A stretch of 64,000 bases of DNA from Ravibacter sp037191015 (GTDB taxonomy: Bacteria > Bacteroidota > Bacteroidia > Cytophagales > Spirosomataceae). The DNA lies in contig JBBCKD010000007.1 of NCBI GenBank assembly GCA_037191015.1, positions 124,001 to 188,000 of the forward strand. The letters are read 5' to 3'. This document shows, in pieces, positions 1-7,810 of this stretch. The notes beneath the pieces are model-generated. The model worked only from the letters and a program-made list of their open reading frames with translations. It made no database searches and was not told the DNA's origin. Each line of letters starts with the position of its first letter. Position 1 is the stretch's first letter. The position numbers were made by a program, and so were the translations under genes.

Positions 1-1182
1 AAAGGCCTGAGTGAACGACCAGGTAAGAGTCAACTACAGGCAGAACATGATATTTTATTAAGAGAGGTGATTCTGGCCCTACGCGATGGCAAAACTTCCT
101 TGGCTGAAGTAAAACAAATCGGTTTGACGCTTGACGATATTCTTCTACGCTATGATCGGTACATGATTGACCGCAATAGGTTACCTAGCAGTACAGCCCC
201 ATCTTTCTTTTTACCCTCGATGCTATTGCGTAGATTACGAGGATTTATACCCATCAGCACAATAGACTATAGAAAAGCTTTTTATAGAGCTGTTTCAACT
301 AAAACCTTTGACCCTGATAATAAACCGCTATCAACACTTGTGCAACGTAGCGTAGCTTATTTCAATGCTTTAGGTATCGATAATCCACAGATTATGATGC
401 AAATGCTATCGGATGAAATTTTTTTAACAGGGTTTGAGGAATCGGATAAGCAGGGGCATGGACAAGATTTTGTCAGTTCAGAAGTTAACAAACGATTGAC
501 AGCAATGGAGCAAAAGTTTGAAATCTTAGAAAAAACGCTTGGCAACGCGGTGGCTGACAAAGAAGAACAAGCTACAGCTTTTCAACAAAGGGAACAACTA
601 CTAAAAGAAGAGGCAGAAAAAGTAAGAGCACAGGCGCAAGAACAGATAGATAAGCAAGCTGAAACCATTCGCTTAGTAAACGAAACGCACAAACTTGAAC
701 AAGAAGAACTAAAGAGAAACCATGAAGCTACATTACAAGAAGAACGTAAGCAGCAAGAAATAAAACAGAGGCAATCACTTCTGTCCGCTAAAAAATCTCA
801 TTTTCAAGCACAGGATAGCCTCAAGATCAAGATTGAACGTAGAGCACAAGTTGTCCCTGCCCAATTTTTTTTGCTTATTGGAATTTTGTCGTCAGGAATA
901 CTATTGTATTACTGGAAGGACATAGTAGAGATGAAAGAAACGATTGAAAAATATCAATTTTTTTGGGCTATACCAATATTTTTCTTCGTACTCTCTGCTG
1001 GGTGTTTCGGGATTAAGCTCAATATTGAGAACTCACGTAATCATATTCTAACTTGGTACCGAAGCCGTCTATATAGGTGGTATGAATTTGACTTAGAGAA
1101 ATACGATCAACTCCGTAAGGAAGTCGAACAACTTGAATCAGCACTTTCTAACTATCCCCAAACCTCTGACGGTCAAATGTAA
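1..1182 (+). CDS. Coiled-coil protein with two C-terminal membrane helices, 5' end outside the window
   Basis: The reading frame is open from the first base, so the gene enters from the left; the GTG at 67 is only the first start-like codon and is probably internal. I recognise no family. Roughly residues 140-250 (counted from 67) are a highly charged Glu/Lys/Gln-rich stretch that should form a long coiled coil. Two hydrophobic segments follow, around FFLLIGILSSGILLYYW and FFWAIPIFFFVLSAGCFGI, separated by about 20 residues. A short charged tail ends the protein. The topology suggests a membrane-anchored coiled-coil protein. The DNA is AT-richer than the genes to its right, and the gene ends just before a truncated AbiEii toxin gene. 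It therefore probably belongs to an acquired segment. No function can be assigned from the sequence. Confidence 0.7.
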   Translation, partial: KGLSERPGKSQLQAEHDILLREVILALRDGKTSLAEVKQIGLTLDDILLRYDRYMIDRNRLPSSTAPSFFLPSMLLRRLRGFIPISTIDYRKAFYRAVSTKTFDPDNKPLSTLVQRSVAYFNALGIDNPQIMMQMLSDEIFLTGFEESDKQGHGQDFVSSEVNKRLTAMEQKFEILEKTLGNAVADKEEQATAFQQREQLLKEEAEKVRAQAQEQIDKQAETIRLVNETHKLEQEELKRNHEATLQEERKQQEIKQRQSLLSAKKSHFQAQDSLKIKIERRAQVVPAQFFLLIGILSSGILLYYWKDIVEMKETIEKYQFFWAIPIFFFVLSAGCFGIKLNIENSRNHILTWYRSRLYRWYEFDLEKYDQLRKEVEQLESALSNYPQTSDGQM

Positions 1183-1237
1183 ATAATAGAAAAACAGAAT
1201 TCATTTTTTTCATAAGGAGCAATCAGAATCAGCGTGT

Positions 1238-1312
1238 TTAACAAATACCCATTTCCTGGGCAGTAGCTTGAACCGCATCGCGGAAGAGCGCCTTATTCTT
1301 GTGCAGGTTCAT
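1238..1312 (-). pseudogene. 5' remnant of an AbiEii-type nucleotidyltransferase toxin gene
   Basis: The ATG at 1312-1310 overlaps the TGA of the upstream regulator gene (1311-1309), the usual ATGA coupling of AbiEi/AbiEii pairs. The 24 codons read MNLHKNKALFRDAVQATAQE then MGIC and a TAA at 1240-1238. From memory this closely matches the amino terminus of Bacteroidota AbiEii toxins, which continue for about 250 more residues with the nucleotidyltransferase core. Here all of that is missing and unrelated AT-rich DNA follows. I infer that an insertion or deletion joined foreign DNA to the toxin gene at about 1240. The product cannot be active. The identification rests on the 24 residues, the coupling and the upstream partner. 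Confidence 0.7.
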
Positions 1313-2034
1313 CGGATATTCCAATCGGTAGCCGTTTTCAGAACCGACGCGACACCGGGTAATTTGAAGGAAGTCACGGGGTTGAGCGTTCCGCGGATCT
1401 GGTCCGTCATGTACTTATTGCCTGTTGCATCAAGAATGCTACCCAGAATAGCCCGGGTTGCTGGCGGGTATAGGAACGACAACCTGACCATCAGCAATTT
1501 ATCCTCTTCCGGTAAATGGCGCACAATGGCTGTCAGACGACTTACTACCTGTGCTATGGGAGTATCCGGTATCTTTTTTACCGATCTTATGGCATCCAGG
1601 ATCTGCAATAGCGGGATGTTATCACTGGTAATCGTATTCTTTTGCCGGACAAAAGAAATGGAGAAACGCCCTCTCGTCAAAGCAGGACGCAGAAAAGGGG
1701 TCCCGATCTGGATCACGTTGCTTATCTGTGTCGTTAACCCCAACCGGTTATAAATACTCAAACCGGTCAGATAACCTATCGGTTGGTCGTTTCGCTCCAG
1801 CAAATCCCTGATCACTTCGTCTTGGGCCGGTTCCAGCCGACCGAAAGCAGTCTCCCGTGGCTTATAAAACTTCCCCTTCGCCCATTTAGCGATCAATCCT
1901 GACCCGCTCATACGATTAAGCGCCTTAATAGCTGCTTCCCTGCGCGACGGATCAGGCATAACATCCTGATAGGCAAAAATAACCCCCGCAGGAAGAAGAT
2001 CGATCTGTGACTTTATTAAATCCGGAGTCTTCAT
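1309..2034 (-). CDS. DUF6088 / AbiEi-type antitoxin and transcriptional regulator
   Basis: The protein of 241 residues (from ATG 2034) begins MKTPDLIKSQIDLLPAG, matching DUF6088 proteins, the Bacteroidota relatives of AbiEi antitoxins. AbiEi proteins carry an N-terminal winged helix that represses their own operon and a C-terminal domain that neutralises the AbiEii nucleotidyltransferase toxin. A longer reading begins at 2103, but the start at 2034 fits the family and lies 26 bases after a TAnnTTTG promoter box (2067-2060, minus). The central motif IYNRLGLTTQISNVIQIGT is typical of the family. The coupled toxin gene downstream is reduced to 24 codons, so this is an orphan antitoxin. It may persist as a regulator or as protection against related toxins. 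Confidence 0.75.
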   Translation of the reverse strand: MKTPDLIKSQIDLLPAGVIFAYQDVMPDPSRREAAIKALNRMSGSGLIAKWAKGKFYKPRETAFGRLEPAQDEVIRDLLERNDQPIGYLTGLSIYNRLGLTTQISNVIQIGTPFLRPALTRGRFSISFVRQKNTITSDNIPLLQILDAIRSVKKIPDTPIAQVVSRLTAIVRHLPEEDKLLMVRLSFLYPPATRAILGSILDATGNKYMTDQIRGTLNPVTSFKLPGVASVLKTATDWNIR

Positions 2035-2059
2035 ACCACCTATACTTTTTCGAAGAATA

Positions 2060-2103
2060 CAAAGATACAGAATGTCCGGTAATTTTTTAAAAAAACTGGA
2101 CAT
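2060..2103 (-). promoter_or_regulatory. Promoter and palindromic operator of the AbiEi-like gene
   Basis: Read on the minus strand, TATCTTTG (2067-2060) matches the Bacteroidota -7 consensus TAnnTTTG. Directly upstream is a 32-base imperfect palindrome (2103-2072) with arms ATGTCC and GGACAT around a centre of T-run followed by A-run. AbiEi antitoxins are known to repress their own transcription by binding inverted repeats at the promoter, so this is the natural operator. The assignment of binding is inferred from position and symmetry. Confidence 0.55.
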
Positions 2104-2210
2104 ATGTGGTAAAAAACTATTGTCCTATTTCCTGTTGAATTCCGTCTCACAATACCCATCATTCCTAAATCCTTTTCTTTTCACCGATGAGATAATAATT
2201 GAAAAAACAC

Positions 2211-2243
2211 TTGACTCTAACCTTACGTCATAGTCTACCTTTG
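2211..2243 (+). promoter_or_regulatory. MerR-type promoter and operator of the TipAS-like regulator
   Basis: TTGACT (2211-2216) and TACCTTTG (2236-2243, matching TAnnTTTG) flank and overlap a 23-base dyad at 2213-2235. Its arms GACTCTAACC and CGTCATAGTC match at 7 of 10 positions around a 3-base centre. A dyad placed between the two promoter elements with an extended spacer is the hallmark of MerR-family regulation, in which the activator untwists the DNA. It lies 28 bases before the regulator's likely ATG (2271), so autoregulation is expected. Confidence 0.6.
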
Positions 2244-2270
2244 CCCCTGTCATCATACCTGATAAGCATC

Positions 2271-3026
2271 ATGATCCACTACACGGTTAAAAAACTGGCG
2301 AAAATGGCGGGAGTAAGCGTACGTACACTCCACCTCTACGACCGTATGGGCCTGCTTAAACCATCCGTCCGTACCGAGGCCAGGTACAGGCTGTATGGGG
2401 AAAAAGAGCTGCTGCGGCTGCAACAGATCCTGTTTTACAAGGAGCTCGATATGCCGCTCAGCGAGATAAAGCAGATCCTGGATCAACCGGACTTCGATAC
2501 CGTTACCGCGCTGGAAAGCCACCGGGAGGCTTTGAAGATACGGCTCAACCGGATGATGAGGATGATGGACACCGTAAACAAAACCATTTTCAATCTAAAA
2601 GAAGGAAAAATGTTGAATCACGAAGAATTATATGAAGGACTGCCCAAAGAACAGGCAGAAGCATACCGGAACGAAGCCATTGAAAAATGGGGTAAGGACG
2701 TAGTCGAAAAATCGGAGCTTCAGCTCAGGAAGATGACGCGTGACGAGCTGGAAAAGCTGAAGGAAGATTTTATGACGGTAAACCGCCGGTTGGCAGCGCT
2801 GAAAGACAGCGAGCCGGAATCGCCTCCCGTACAGGAGCTGATAGCACAGCACTATCAGTTTATCGCCCGATTCTGGGGTACAAAGCCTGATGCCGAAGCC
2901 TATACAGGATTAGGAGATCTGTACGTACAGGATGAGCGCTATACCATGAAGGACGGGAAGCCGGATCCGTCATTTGCGGAATTCCTGCAAAAGGCAATGG
3001 CGTATTTTGCGGCCGGGTCGCTGTAG
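2271..3026 (+). CDS. MerR family transcriptional regulator with TipAS antibiotic-recognition domain
   Basis: The 251-residue protein has an N-terminal MerR winged helix (about residues 4-72, with YTVKKLAKMAGVSVRTLHLY and the DRMGLLKPS wing), a dimerisation coiled coil (about 75-110), and a C-terminal TipAS-like domain (about 115-250). TipAL/Mta-type regulators bind hydrophobic drugs or peptides with this domain and then activate their own promoter and efflux or sequestration genes. The ATG at 2271 is chosen because family members begin MxYTVKxLA and because the preceding in-frame stretch from 2199 contains the promoter. No efflux gene lies next to it, so its regulon is elsewhere or limited to itself. 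Confidence 0.88.
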   Translation: MIHYTVKKLAKMAGVSVRTLHLYDRMGLLKPSVRTEARYRLYGEKELLRLQQILFYKELDMPLSEIKQILDQPDFDTVTALESHREALKIRLNRMMRMMDTVNKTIFNLKEGKMLNHEELYEGLPKEQAEAYRNEAIEKWGKDVVEKSELQLRKMTRDELEKLKEDFMTVNRRLAALKDSEPESPPVQELIAQHYQFIARFWGTKPDAEAYTGLGDLYVQDERYTMKDGKPDPSFAEFLQKAMAYFAAGSL

Positions 3027-3053
3027 ATTAATAAGTGGCCTGTGTTTTCAACC

Positions 3054-3077
3054 GTGGCCTGTGTCCTCACAGGCCAC
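3054..3077. terminator. Hairpin after the MerR gene
   Basis: GTGGCCTGTG and CACAGGCCAC form a perfect 10-base stem with a 4-base loop, followed by a short T stretch on the plus strand. It lies 28 bases after the MerR stop and is a likely terminator for it. A partial copy of the left arm lies just upstream at about 3034-3044. Confidence 0.6.
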
Positions 3078-3104
3078 TTTACAGGCCAAAATTATCTACT
3101 CGTT

Positions 3105-3128
3105 CCGGTCTGTGAAGACACAGACCGG
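3105..3128. terminator. Second hairpin between the convergent MerR and PepSY genes
   Basis: CCGGTCTGTG and CACAGACCGG pair perfectly around the loop AAGA. This is a second strong stem 27 bases from the first, 18 bases past the minus-strand PepSY gene stop. It would serve as that gene's terminator, though no long T-run follows on either strand. Confidence 0.5.
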
Positions 3129-3145
3129 GGTGGTAGCTGCTACAT

Positions 3146-4750
3146 TCAAATACGCACCGGGGCAGCCTGAAGCGCTTCGGGATCGGCTGTCTTACTTTTC
3201 TTCCTTCTAACCTGTTGAAAGCCAAAGACCAGACAAATAAGCCCCGTCAGCAGCCAGAAGATATCGGTCACCGCTACATAATAGCTTTGCTTCGACAACG
3301 CCGTCCAGATCCAATCGCCGGTTTTGACGCCGTTCACCAGCGGGACTGCCAATGAAGATACCCCTCCCAGGAAGAGGTATAGCGAGGTCAAACGCGCTTC
3401 GCTACGGGCGCCCAAACCGATGACCGTAAGCACCAGCCAGGAAACAAAGAAAATGGTATTCACTATGAAAGAGTGCTTTTCTGACAGCGGGACCAGCAAT
3501 TCCGAGCAGAAAAGAACTGCTACCGCCGGGAAAAGCCCGAAGCAGATGGCCAGGTAGACCATCGTAACGCGGTGATGGAAGCGTTTTTGCTCAGGGGTAT
3601 AGCTTTGCTTGTTCCTTGCCTCCTTCCAAAGCAGCACGCCGCTGATGATCACGAAGCAGGTGAACAGGGTCAATAAAAAGTAGACGATCTTCAGCGCAAG
3701 TCCGCCGAAGGTGGCAAAATGCAGCTTCGAGATACCCGGCAGCACGGATTGCGCATAGGTCTTTTCGCCGGGCATAAGGTGATGAACGACCGCCCCGTCC
3801 TTCAGTTGTACGGTGATCGTACCATCGCCGGTGAAGCTATGCCCGTCGCTCAGCGAAGCAAGTAAAGTACCGTCTTCACGGTCGTAATGCCTCAACTGCA
3901 TGTAATTCAGCTTCATTTCCGGGTATTCTTTTTTCAGATCGGCAATAATGTCTTTTAAAGGGATTTTATTACGGGCTATGGGTGCGTCTTTGCGTAACTC
4001 GATAGCCTGCTGCGGCTGGGAAACAATATCAGCAATCGCCTTGGCCTGGTCGCCATCGTACACCAGCACCACGATGGGCAGCAGCACAAGTAATACCAGC
4101 ATATAATATACCCCCGTGATGGCGTACATGAACTGGAACGGCAGTCCCAGAAGCCCGAAAACCGTATGGGCATTGGTCCAGAATACCTTCCGGGAGCCTT
4201 TCAGTGTAAACCCGTTGAACTTCGTAAGGATATTCTGCCAGTGGATCATAACGCCCGTCACGACGGCAAATGCGAAAAAGAGGGCTACAAAACCCGACAG
4301 GTACCTGCCGATATAGGGGATCTGGTCAAAAAAATGGAGACGGTAGAGGGTCGCTCCCGCAGTGGTTTCCATCCTGGAGCTGAGCTCACCGGAGTGAGGG
4401 TTGTAATAGGTATGGTAATGCTGCTCCTCCTCTCCTTCCTTTACGATCAGGTGCCCTGAGACGGACATAAGCGGATGCGTGGCGGATGGCGCGCTGATCG
4501 TCATGTCTTCCGACAAATCGAACATGGGGTTCTTTTCTTTTAAATCACGCAGCACGGCATCGTAGTCGATTTCCGCCACAAAAGGCTGCCTGACAGCCGG
4601 GTTCTCCCACGGGTAGAACTCTTTCCTGAAAAGCGTGAAGGCCCCGGCAAAAAAGATCACATACAGGGCAAAGCTAATCACGATGCCCGAAACGGTATGG
4701 GTGTGGAAAGTAATATTGTAGAGCCGCGGGGGTAGGTTTTTTAGCTTCAT
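3146..4750 (-). CDS. PepSY-associated TM protein, XusC-like, iron-siderophore processing
   Basis: This 534-residue inner-membrane protein has a first transmembrane helix near residues 18-38 (HTHTVSGIVISFALYVIFFA), a periplasmic PepSY-type region, further helix pairs near 150-240 and 350-380, and a C-terminal bundle of about four helices ending near residue 515. This is the layout of PepSY_TM (PiuB/FoxB/XusC) proteins, thought to reduce ferric siderophores or handle them in the periplasm. Conserved His residues in the first and later helices could bind haem. Two small membrane genes lie just upstream on the same strand, and a TonB receptor with a DUF4374 lipoprotein lies divergently, matching the XusABC set. 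Iron-regulated expression is expected, but I cannot point to a convincing Fur box. Confidence 0.85.
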   Translation of the reverse strand: MKLKNLPPRLYNITFHTHTVSGIVISFALYVIFFAGAFTLFRKEFYPWENPAVRQPFVAEIDYDAVLRDLKEKNPMFDLSEDMTISAPSATHPLMSVSGHLIVKEGEEEQHYHTYYNPHSGELSSRMETTAGATLYRLHFFDQIPYIGRYLSGFVALFFAFAVVTGVMIHWQNILTKFNGFTLKGSRKVFWTNAHTVFGLLGLPFQFMYAITGVYYMLVLLVLLPIVVLVYDGDQAKAIADIVSQPQQAIELRKDAPIARNKIPLKDIIADLKKEYPEMKLNYMQLRHYDREDGTLLASLSDGHSFTGDGTITVQLKDGAVVHHLMPGEKTYAQSVLPGISKLHFATFGGLALKIVYFLLTLFTCFVIISGVLLWKEARNKQSYTPEQKRFHHRVTMVYLAICFGLFPAVAVLFCSELLVPLSEKHSFIVNTIFFVSWLVLTVIGLGARSEARLTSLYLFLGGVSSLAVPLVNGVKTGDWIWTALSKQSYYVAVTDIFWLLTGLICLVFGFQQVRRKKSKTADPEALQAAPVRI

Positions 4751-4760
4751 AGCGGGACAG

Positions 4761-5042
4761 TTAACGGAAATAATAAAACGCCGCGGTAAACACGAGGGTA
4801 AGAACCAGGTAAACCGCCCATATCAGCCAGCCGCTGCGGGCAAAAAAAGCTACTATCATCAGCCCGGTCCACAGGATAAAAATAGAATAGGCGCCGGTAA
4901 GCAGCACCTCCTTCCGGTAAGGCAGCAATGCGCTGAGAAGCAGATGAATCGAAATGGCGAGACAGTAACCGCCTATGAGGCCCGCGGTTATTTTCAAGGC
5001 TCTCTGCCCCGGGAGCGACAGGTATTTAGGATTTGCCGGCAT
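4761..5042 (-). CDS. Small three-helix membrane protein, DUF3649-like
   Basis: This 93-residue protein has three predicted transmembrane segments: about 15-37 (ITAGLIGGYCLAISIHLLL), 46-66 and 70-92. The pattern GGYxLA...LLP...FFARSGW resembles DUF3649, a family found beside PepSY and DUF3325 genes in iron-uptake operons. It sits 10 bases upstream of the PepSY gene on the same strand. Its start overlaps the end of the preceding small gene by 17 bases, indicating translational coupling. It is probably an accessory subunit of the PepSY reductase. Its exact role is unknown in the family. Confidence 0.7.
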   Translation of the reverse strand: MPANPKYLSLPGQRALKITAGLIGGYCLAISIHLLLSALLPYRKEVLLTGAYSIFILWTGLMIVAFFARSGWLIWAVYLVLTLVFTAAFYYFR

Positions 5043-5343
5043 AAACCACGACTTCTAAAAGTACAAACAGATGTATGAGTATCATAAGCCCGTAAAAATA
5101 TCCCTTCCCCAACACAGCAAAAAAACGGGTAAGCGACATCGCCAGGGCAACCGCACAGAACGCCAGTAAAAGTCCTGAAGCCCAGCCATAAGCATGAACA
5201 TACAACCAGGAGCCTGCTATCAGTAGCAACGGCGCGGCTATGCGAACTATTCCGTGCGTCACCCGGGGCAGGTAGGATGGAAAATATTTTGACTCCGAAT
5301 AATACAAAAAATCACTAGCTAATAACAAATAAAAGGCGACCAT
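5026..5343 (-). CDS. Small membrane protein, DUF3325-like, first gene of the PepSY operon
   Basis: This 105-residue protein has three to four hydrophobic segments (about residues 1-12, 31-51, 53-72 and 80-102). A soluble loop carries SYLPRVTHGIVR, comparable with the LPRxxxxxxR loop of DUF3325 proteins. Together with the DUF3649-like and PepSY genes it forms the three-gene inner-membrane set seen in several iron-uptake loci. It is the promoter-proximal gene and faces the TonB receptor gene across about 90 bases of AT-rich DNA. The family match is from memory and moderate in strength. Confidence 0.6.
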   Translation of the reverse strand: MVAFYLLLASDFLYYSESKYFPSYLPRVTHGIVRIAAPLLLIAGSWLYVHAYGWASGLLLAFCAVALAMSLTRFFAVLGKGYFYGLMILIHLFVLLEVVVYAGKS

Positions 5344-5399
5344 AGAAAAACTTTTTCACAAAGGTTATTCTTATTTATATTAATTAAAAACAATTGCTC

Positions 5400-5461
5400 T
5401 ATATTTGACCGCGAAAATGAAAAAGAGCTCATCTGTATGTCGAAATTATACCGTTGGTTAA
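5400..5461 (+). promoter_or_regulatory. Promoter box and overlapping 14-codon upstream ORF of the TonB receptor
   Basis: TATATTTG (5400-5407) matches TAnnTTTG and should start transcription near 5414. The first ATG (5417) opens a 14-codon frame ending with TAA at 5459-5461, past the receptor's own ATG (5437) in another frame. A ribosome using the first ATG would pass through the receptor start. This could be chance, or a simple form of translational control of receptor amount. The region upstream to 5344 is very AT-rich and is the likely place for an iron-responsive operator. Confidence 0.45.
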
Positions 5462-7797
5462 TATTGGTGATCGCGATTGCCTGCTGTATGCCGGGCTTTA
5501 CGCAATCTGTTACGGGGAGCCTTTCGGGGCATGTCCTGTCGGCCGACGGCGAAGCCCTGCCCGGGGCAGTCGTCACCCTGGCGGGAGCCGATAAAAATGC
5601 GGTCTCCGAGGAAAAAGGGACGTTTACTATTCCGGGTGTACGACCCGGTTCCTACGAGCTAAGGGTGACGATGCTCGGCTACAAACCTCTTAGCAAAAGT
5701 GTATCGGTCACTGCCGGCCGGACTACTGAGCTGGAGGTCAGGCTCGAACCCGACCAGGTTTCGCTCAAAGAAGTAGTGGTAGCAGGCAAAAACCAGGTGC
5801 AGCAGGCTCGGGAGCAGGCCTTCAATGTGGCGGCCATAGACGTTAAAAAACTCTACAATTCCAGCAGCGACATGAACCAGATCCTGAACCGCAGCACGGG
5901 CATACGGATCAGGGAAGACGGCGGGCTCGGTTCCAATTTTACTTTCTCCCTGAACGGGTTCTCAGGCAAGCAGGTCAAGTTTTTCCTCGACGGTGTGCCG
6001 ATGGATAATTTCGGTTCTTCGCTCACGCTCAACAATATCCCGGCCAACCTGGTGGAAAGGGTGGAGATCTACAAGGGTGTAGTTCCGGTTACGCTGGGAT
6101 CGGATGCGCTGGGCGGCGCGGTCAATATCATTACCAACCAGACCAACCGCAGCTATCTCGATGCCTCCTATACGTTCGGCTCGTTTAATACTCACCGTGC
6201 CGCGCTCACCGGCCGGTACCATGACATTGAGCGGGGTTTTCTCGTCAACGGGAACCTGTTTCACAACTATTCGGATAACAGCTACAAGGTAGACGTCGAA
6301 ATCCCCGACCCGAATACCGGTAAAGTAAACGGCCTTACCAAAGTCAGGCGGTTTCACGACGCTTACCGGTCGAGCACGCTGATGCTGGAAGCCGGTGTGA
6401 CCGGGAAGAAATTTGCCGACAGGCTGATGATCGGCCTTACCGTTTCGGGCAACCGCAAGGAGGTACAGACAGCATCGATCATGAATATCGTCGTCGGGCA
6501 GGCCCACAGTACGGACAAAACGCTGATGCCGTCGCTGAAATACCTGAAGGAAAACCTTTTTATCAAAGGACTGAGCCTCAGCGCGCAGGCATCCTACAAC
6601 GAGGGGCGCGTTACGACGATCGATACCAGCTCCCGCAAATACGACTGGTCGGGCAACTACGTAGTCCGTACCGATCCCAACCTGGGAGAAATAAGCGGCG
6701 GGAAAACTCACTTTACCTACTCCGACAAAACCGCCATAGGCGTGGCAAACCTGGGTTACGAGGCGGGCGAAAACAGCTCGTTTTCATTCAATTATACCCA
6801 GATCAATTTCCGCAGGCAGGGCACCGACCTTTATGATAAAAACGCCACTTTCAAGCAGCCGAACATTCTCGATAAAAAGGTGATGGGCGCATCGTACAAG
6901 ATAAACCTGCTGGACTCACGCTGGTCGACAAGCGTCTTTGCCAAGTATTTTATTCTTAATACCTATACCTATAACTGGGATGCTTCCGTCAAAATTGCGG
7001 CGCACAACTCCAAGCCGGGCTACGGAATTGCAACCACTTATCATGTATCGCCGTCAGCACAGCTCAAGGCCTCCTTTGAAAACACCTATCGCATGCCCGA
7101 AAGCACCGAAATTGTCGGCGACGGGATTTCGATCATACGCAATCCCGGCCTGCTCCCCGAGGAAAGCACTAATGTAAACCTCGGGATTTTGTTCAACCAC
7201 GCCTACGGAAAGCACCTCGTGATGCTGGAGGCAGGGGGTACTTACCGGAACATCCACAACCTCATCCGCCAACAGCTTGCCGGACTCGTCACGCAATATA
7301 TCAACCAGCAGAGCGCGGCCAGTACCGGTTTTGAAACGGACCTGAAGTATAACTATAACAATTTTATCAACGTAGGGGCCAACCTGACGTACCAGAACCT
7401 GATCAATACCACTAAATACGAAAAAGGCGCCTCAGTCGTCAGCGACGTGTACAAAGACCGTATTCCCAATACCCCTTACCTGTACGGGAATTTCGACGCG
7501 GGGATCCACTTTAAAAACGCCGGCTTCAAAGACGGTAACCTGACAATAAACTTCTGGACCAGCTTCGTAGAGCGGTACTTCCTATACTGGCCCAGCCTGG
7601 GATCGTCGAGTACCAAGCTGGATATACCGCGACAGGTGGTGCATAACGCCGGGATAACTTACGCATTCTCTGATAACCGGTATAACCTGTCGCTGGAATG
7701 CCGGAACCTGGCCGATGCGAAAGTCTACGACAATTTCAGGCTTCAGAAACCGGGGAGGGCACTCTATCTGAAGCTCCGGTATTTTATTAAATCGTAA
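5437..7797 (+). CDS. TonB-dependent siderophore receptor, XusA-like
   Basis: This 786-residue outer-membrane transporter has a signal peptide (about 1-22, ending GFTQ), a carboxypeptidase-regulatory-like beta-sandwich (about 28-110, GEALPGAVVTLAG), a plug domain (about 125-240, with QVKFFLDGVPMDNFG and the GGAVNIIT end), and a beta barrel to the terminal LKLRYFIKS. The length and single-chain plug/barrel, without an SusD partner, place it with siderophore/metal receptors rather than SusC glycan porins. The next gene, 13 bases on, encodes a DUF4374 lipoprotein, and a PepSY gene is divergent. This is the XusA-XusB-XusC combination described for xenosiderophore use in Bacteroides. The ligand cannot be read from the sequence. 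Confidence 0.88.
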   Translation: MSKLYRWLILVIAIACCMPGFTQSVTGSLSGHVLSADGEALPGAVVTLAGADKNAVSEEKGTFTIPGVRPGSYELRVTMLGYKPLSKSVSVTAGRTTELEVRLEPDQVSLKEVVVAGKNQVQQAREQAFNVAAIDVKKLYNSSSDMNQILNRSTGIRIREDGGLGSNFTFSLNGFSGKQVKFFLDGVPMDNFGSSLTLNNIPANLVERVEIYKGVVPVTLGSDALGGAVNIITNQTNRSYLDASYTFGSFNTHRAALTGRYHDIERGFLVNGNLFHNYSDNSYKVDVEIPDPNTGKVNGLTKVRRFHDAYRSSTLMLEAGVTGKKFADRLMIGLTVSGNRKEVQTASIMNIVVGQAHSTDKTLMPSLKYLKENLFIKGLSLSAQASYNEGRVTTIDTSSRKYDWSGNYVVRTDPNLGEISGGKTHFTYSDKTAIGVANLGYEAGENSSFSFNYTQINFRRQGTDLYDKNATFKQPNILDKKVMGASYKINLLDSRWSTSVFAKYFILNTYTYNWDASVKIAAHNSKPGYGIATTYHVSPSAQLKASFENTYRMPESTEIVGDGISIIRNPGLLPEESTNVNLGILFNHAYGKHLVMLEAGGTYRNIHNLIRQQLAGLVTQYINQQSAASTGFETDLKYNYNNFINVGANLTYQNLINTTKYEKGASVVSDVYKDRIPNTPYLYGNFDAGIHFKNAGFKDGNLTINFWTSFVERYFLYWPSLGSSSTKLDIPRQVVHNAGITYAFSDNRYNLSLECRNLADAKVYDNFRLQKPGRALYLKLRYFIKS

Positions 7798-7810
7798 CAT
7801 TCAAAAATCT

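Noticed and set aside
1268..1753. Long plus-strand frame opposite the AbiEi-like gene
   Set aside because: It is a shadow of the minus-strand gene with no recognisable protein features and runs across the toxin remnant.
2199..2270. Amino-terminal extension of the MerR regulator
   Set aside because: These bases contain the promoter and operator, and family members begin at the equivalent of ATG 2271.
5962..6711. 249-codon minus-strand frame inside the TonB receptor gene
   Set aside because: The receptor frame has clear domains over the same bases; the antisense frame has no family features and is a product of high-GC codon use.
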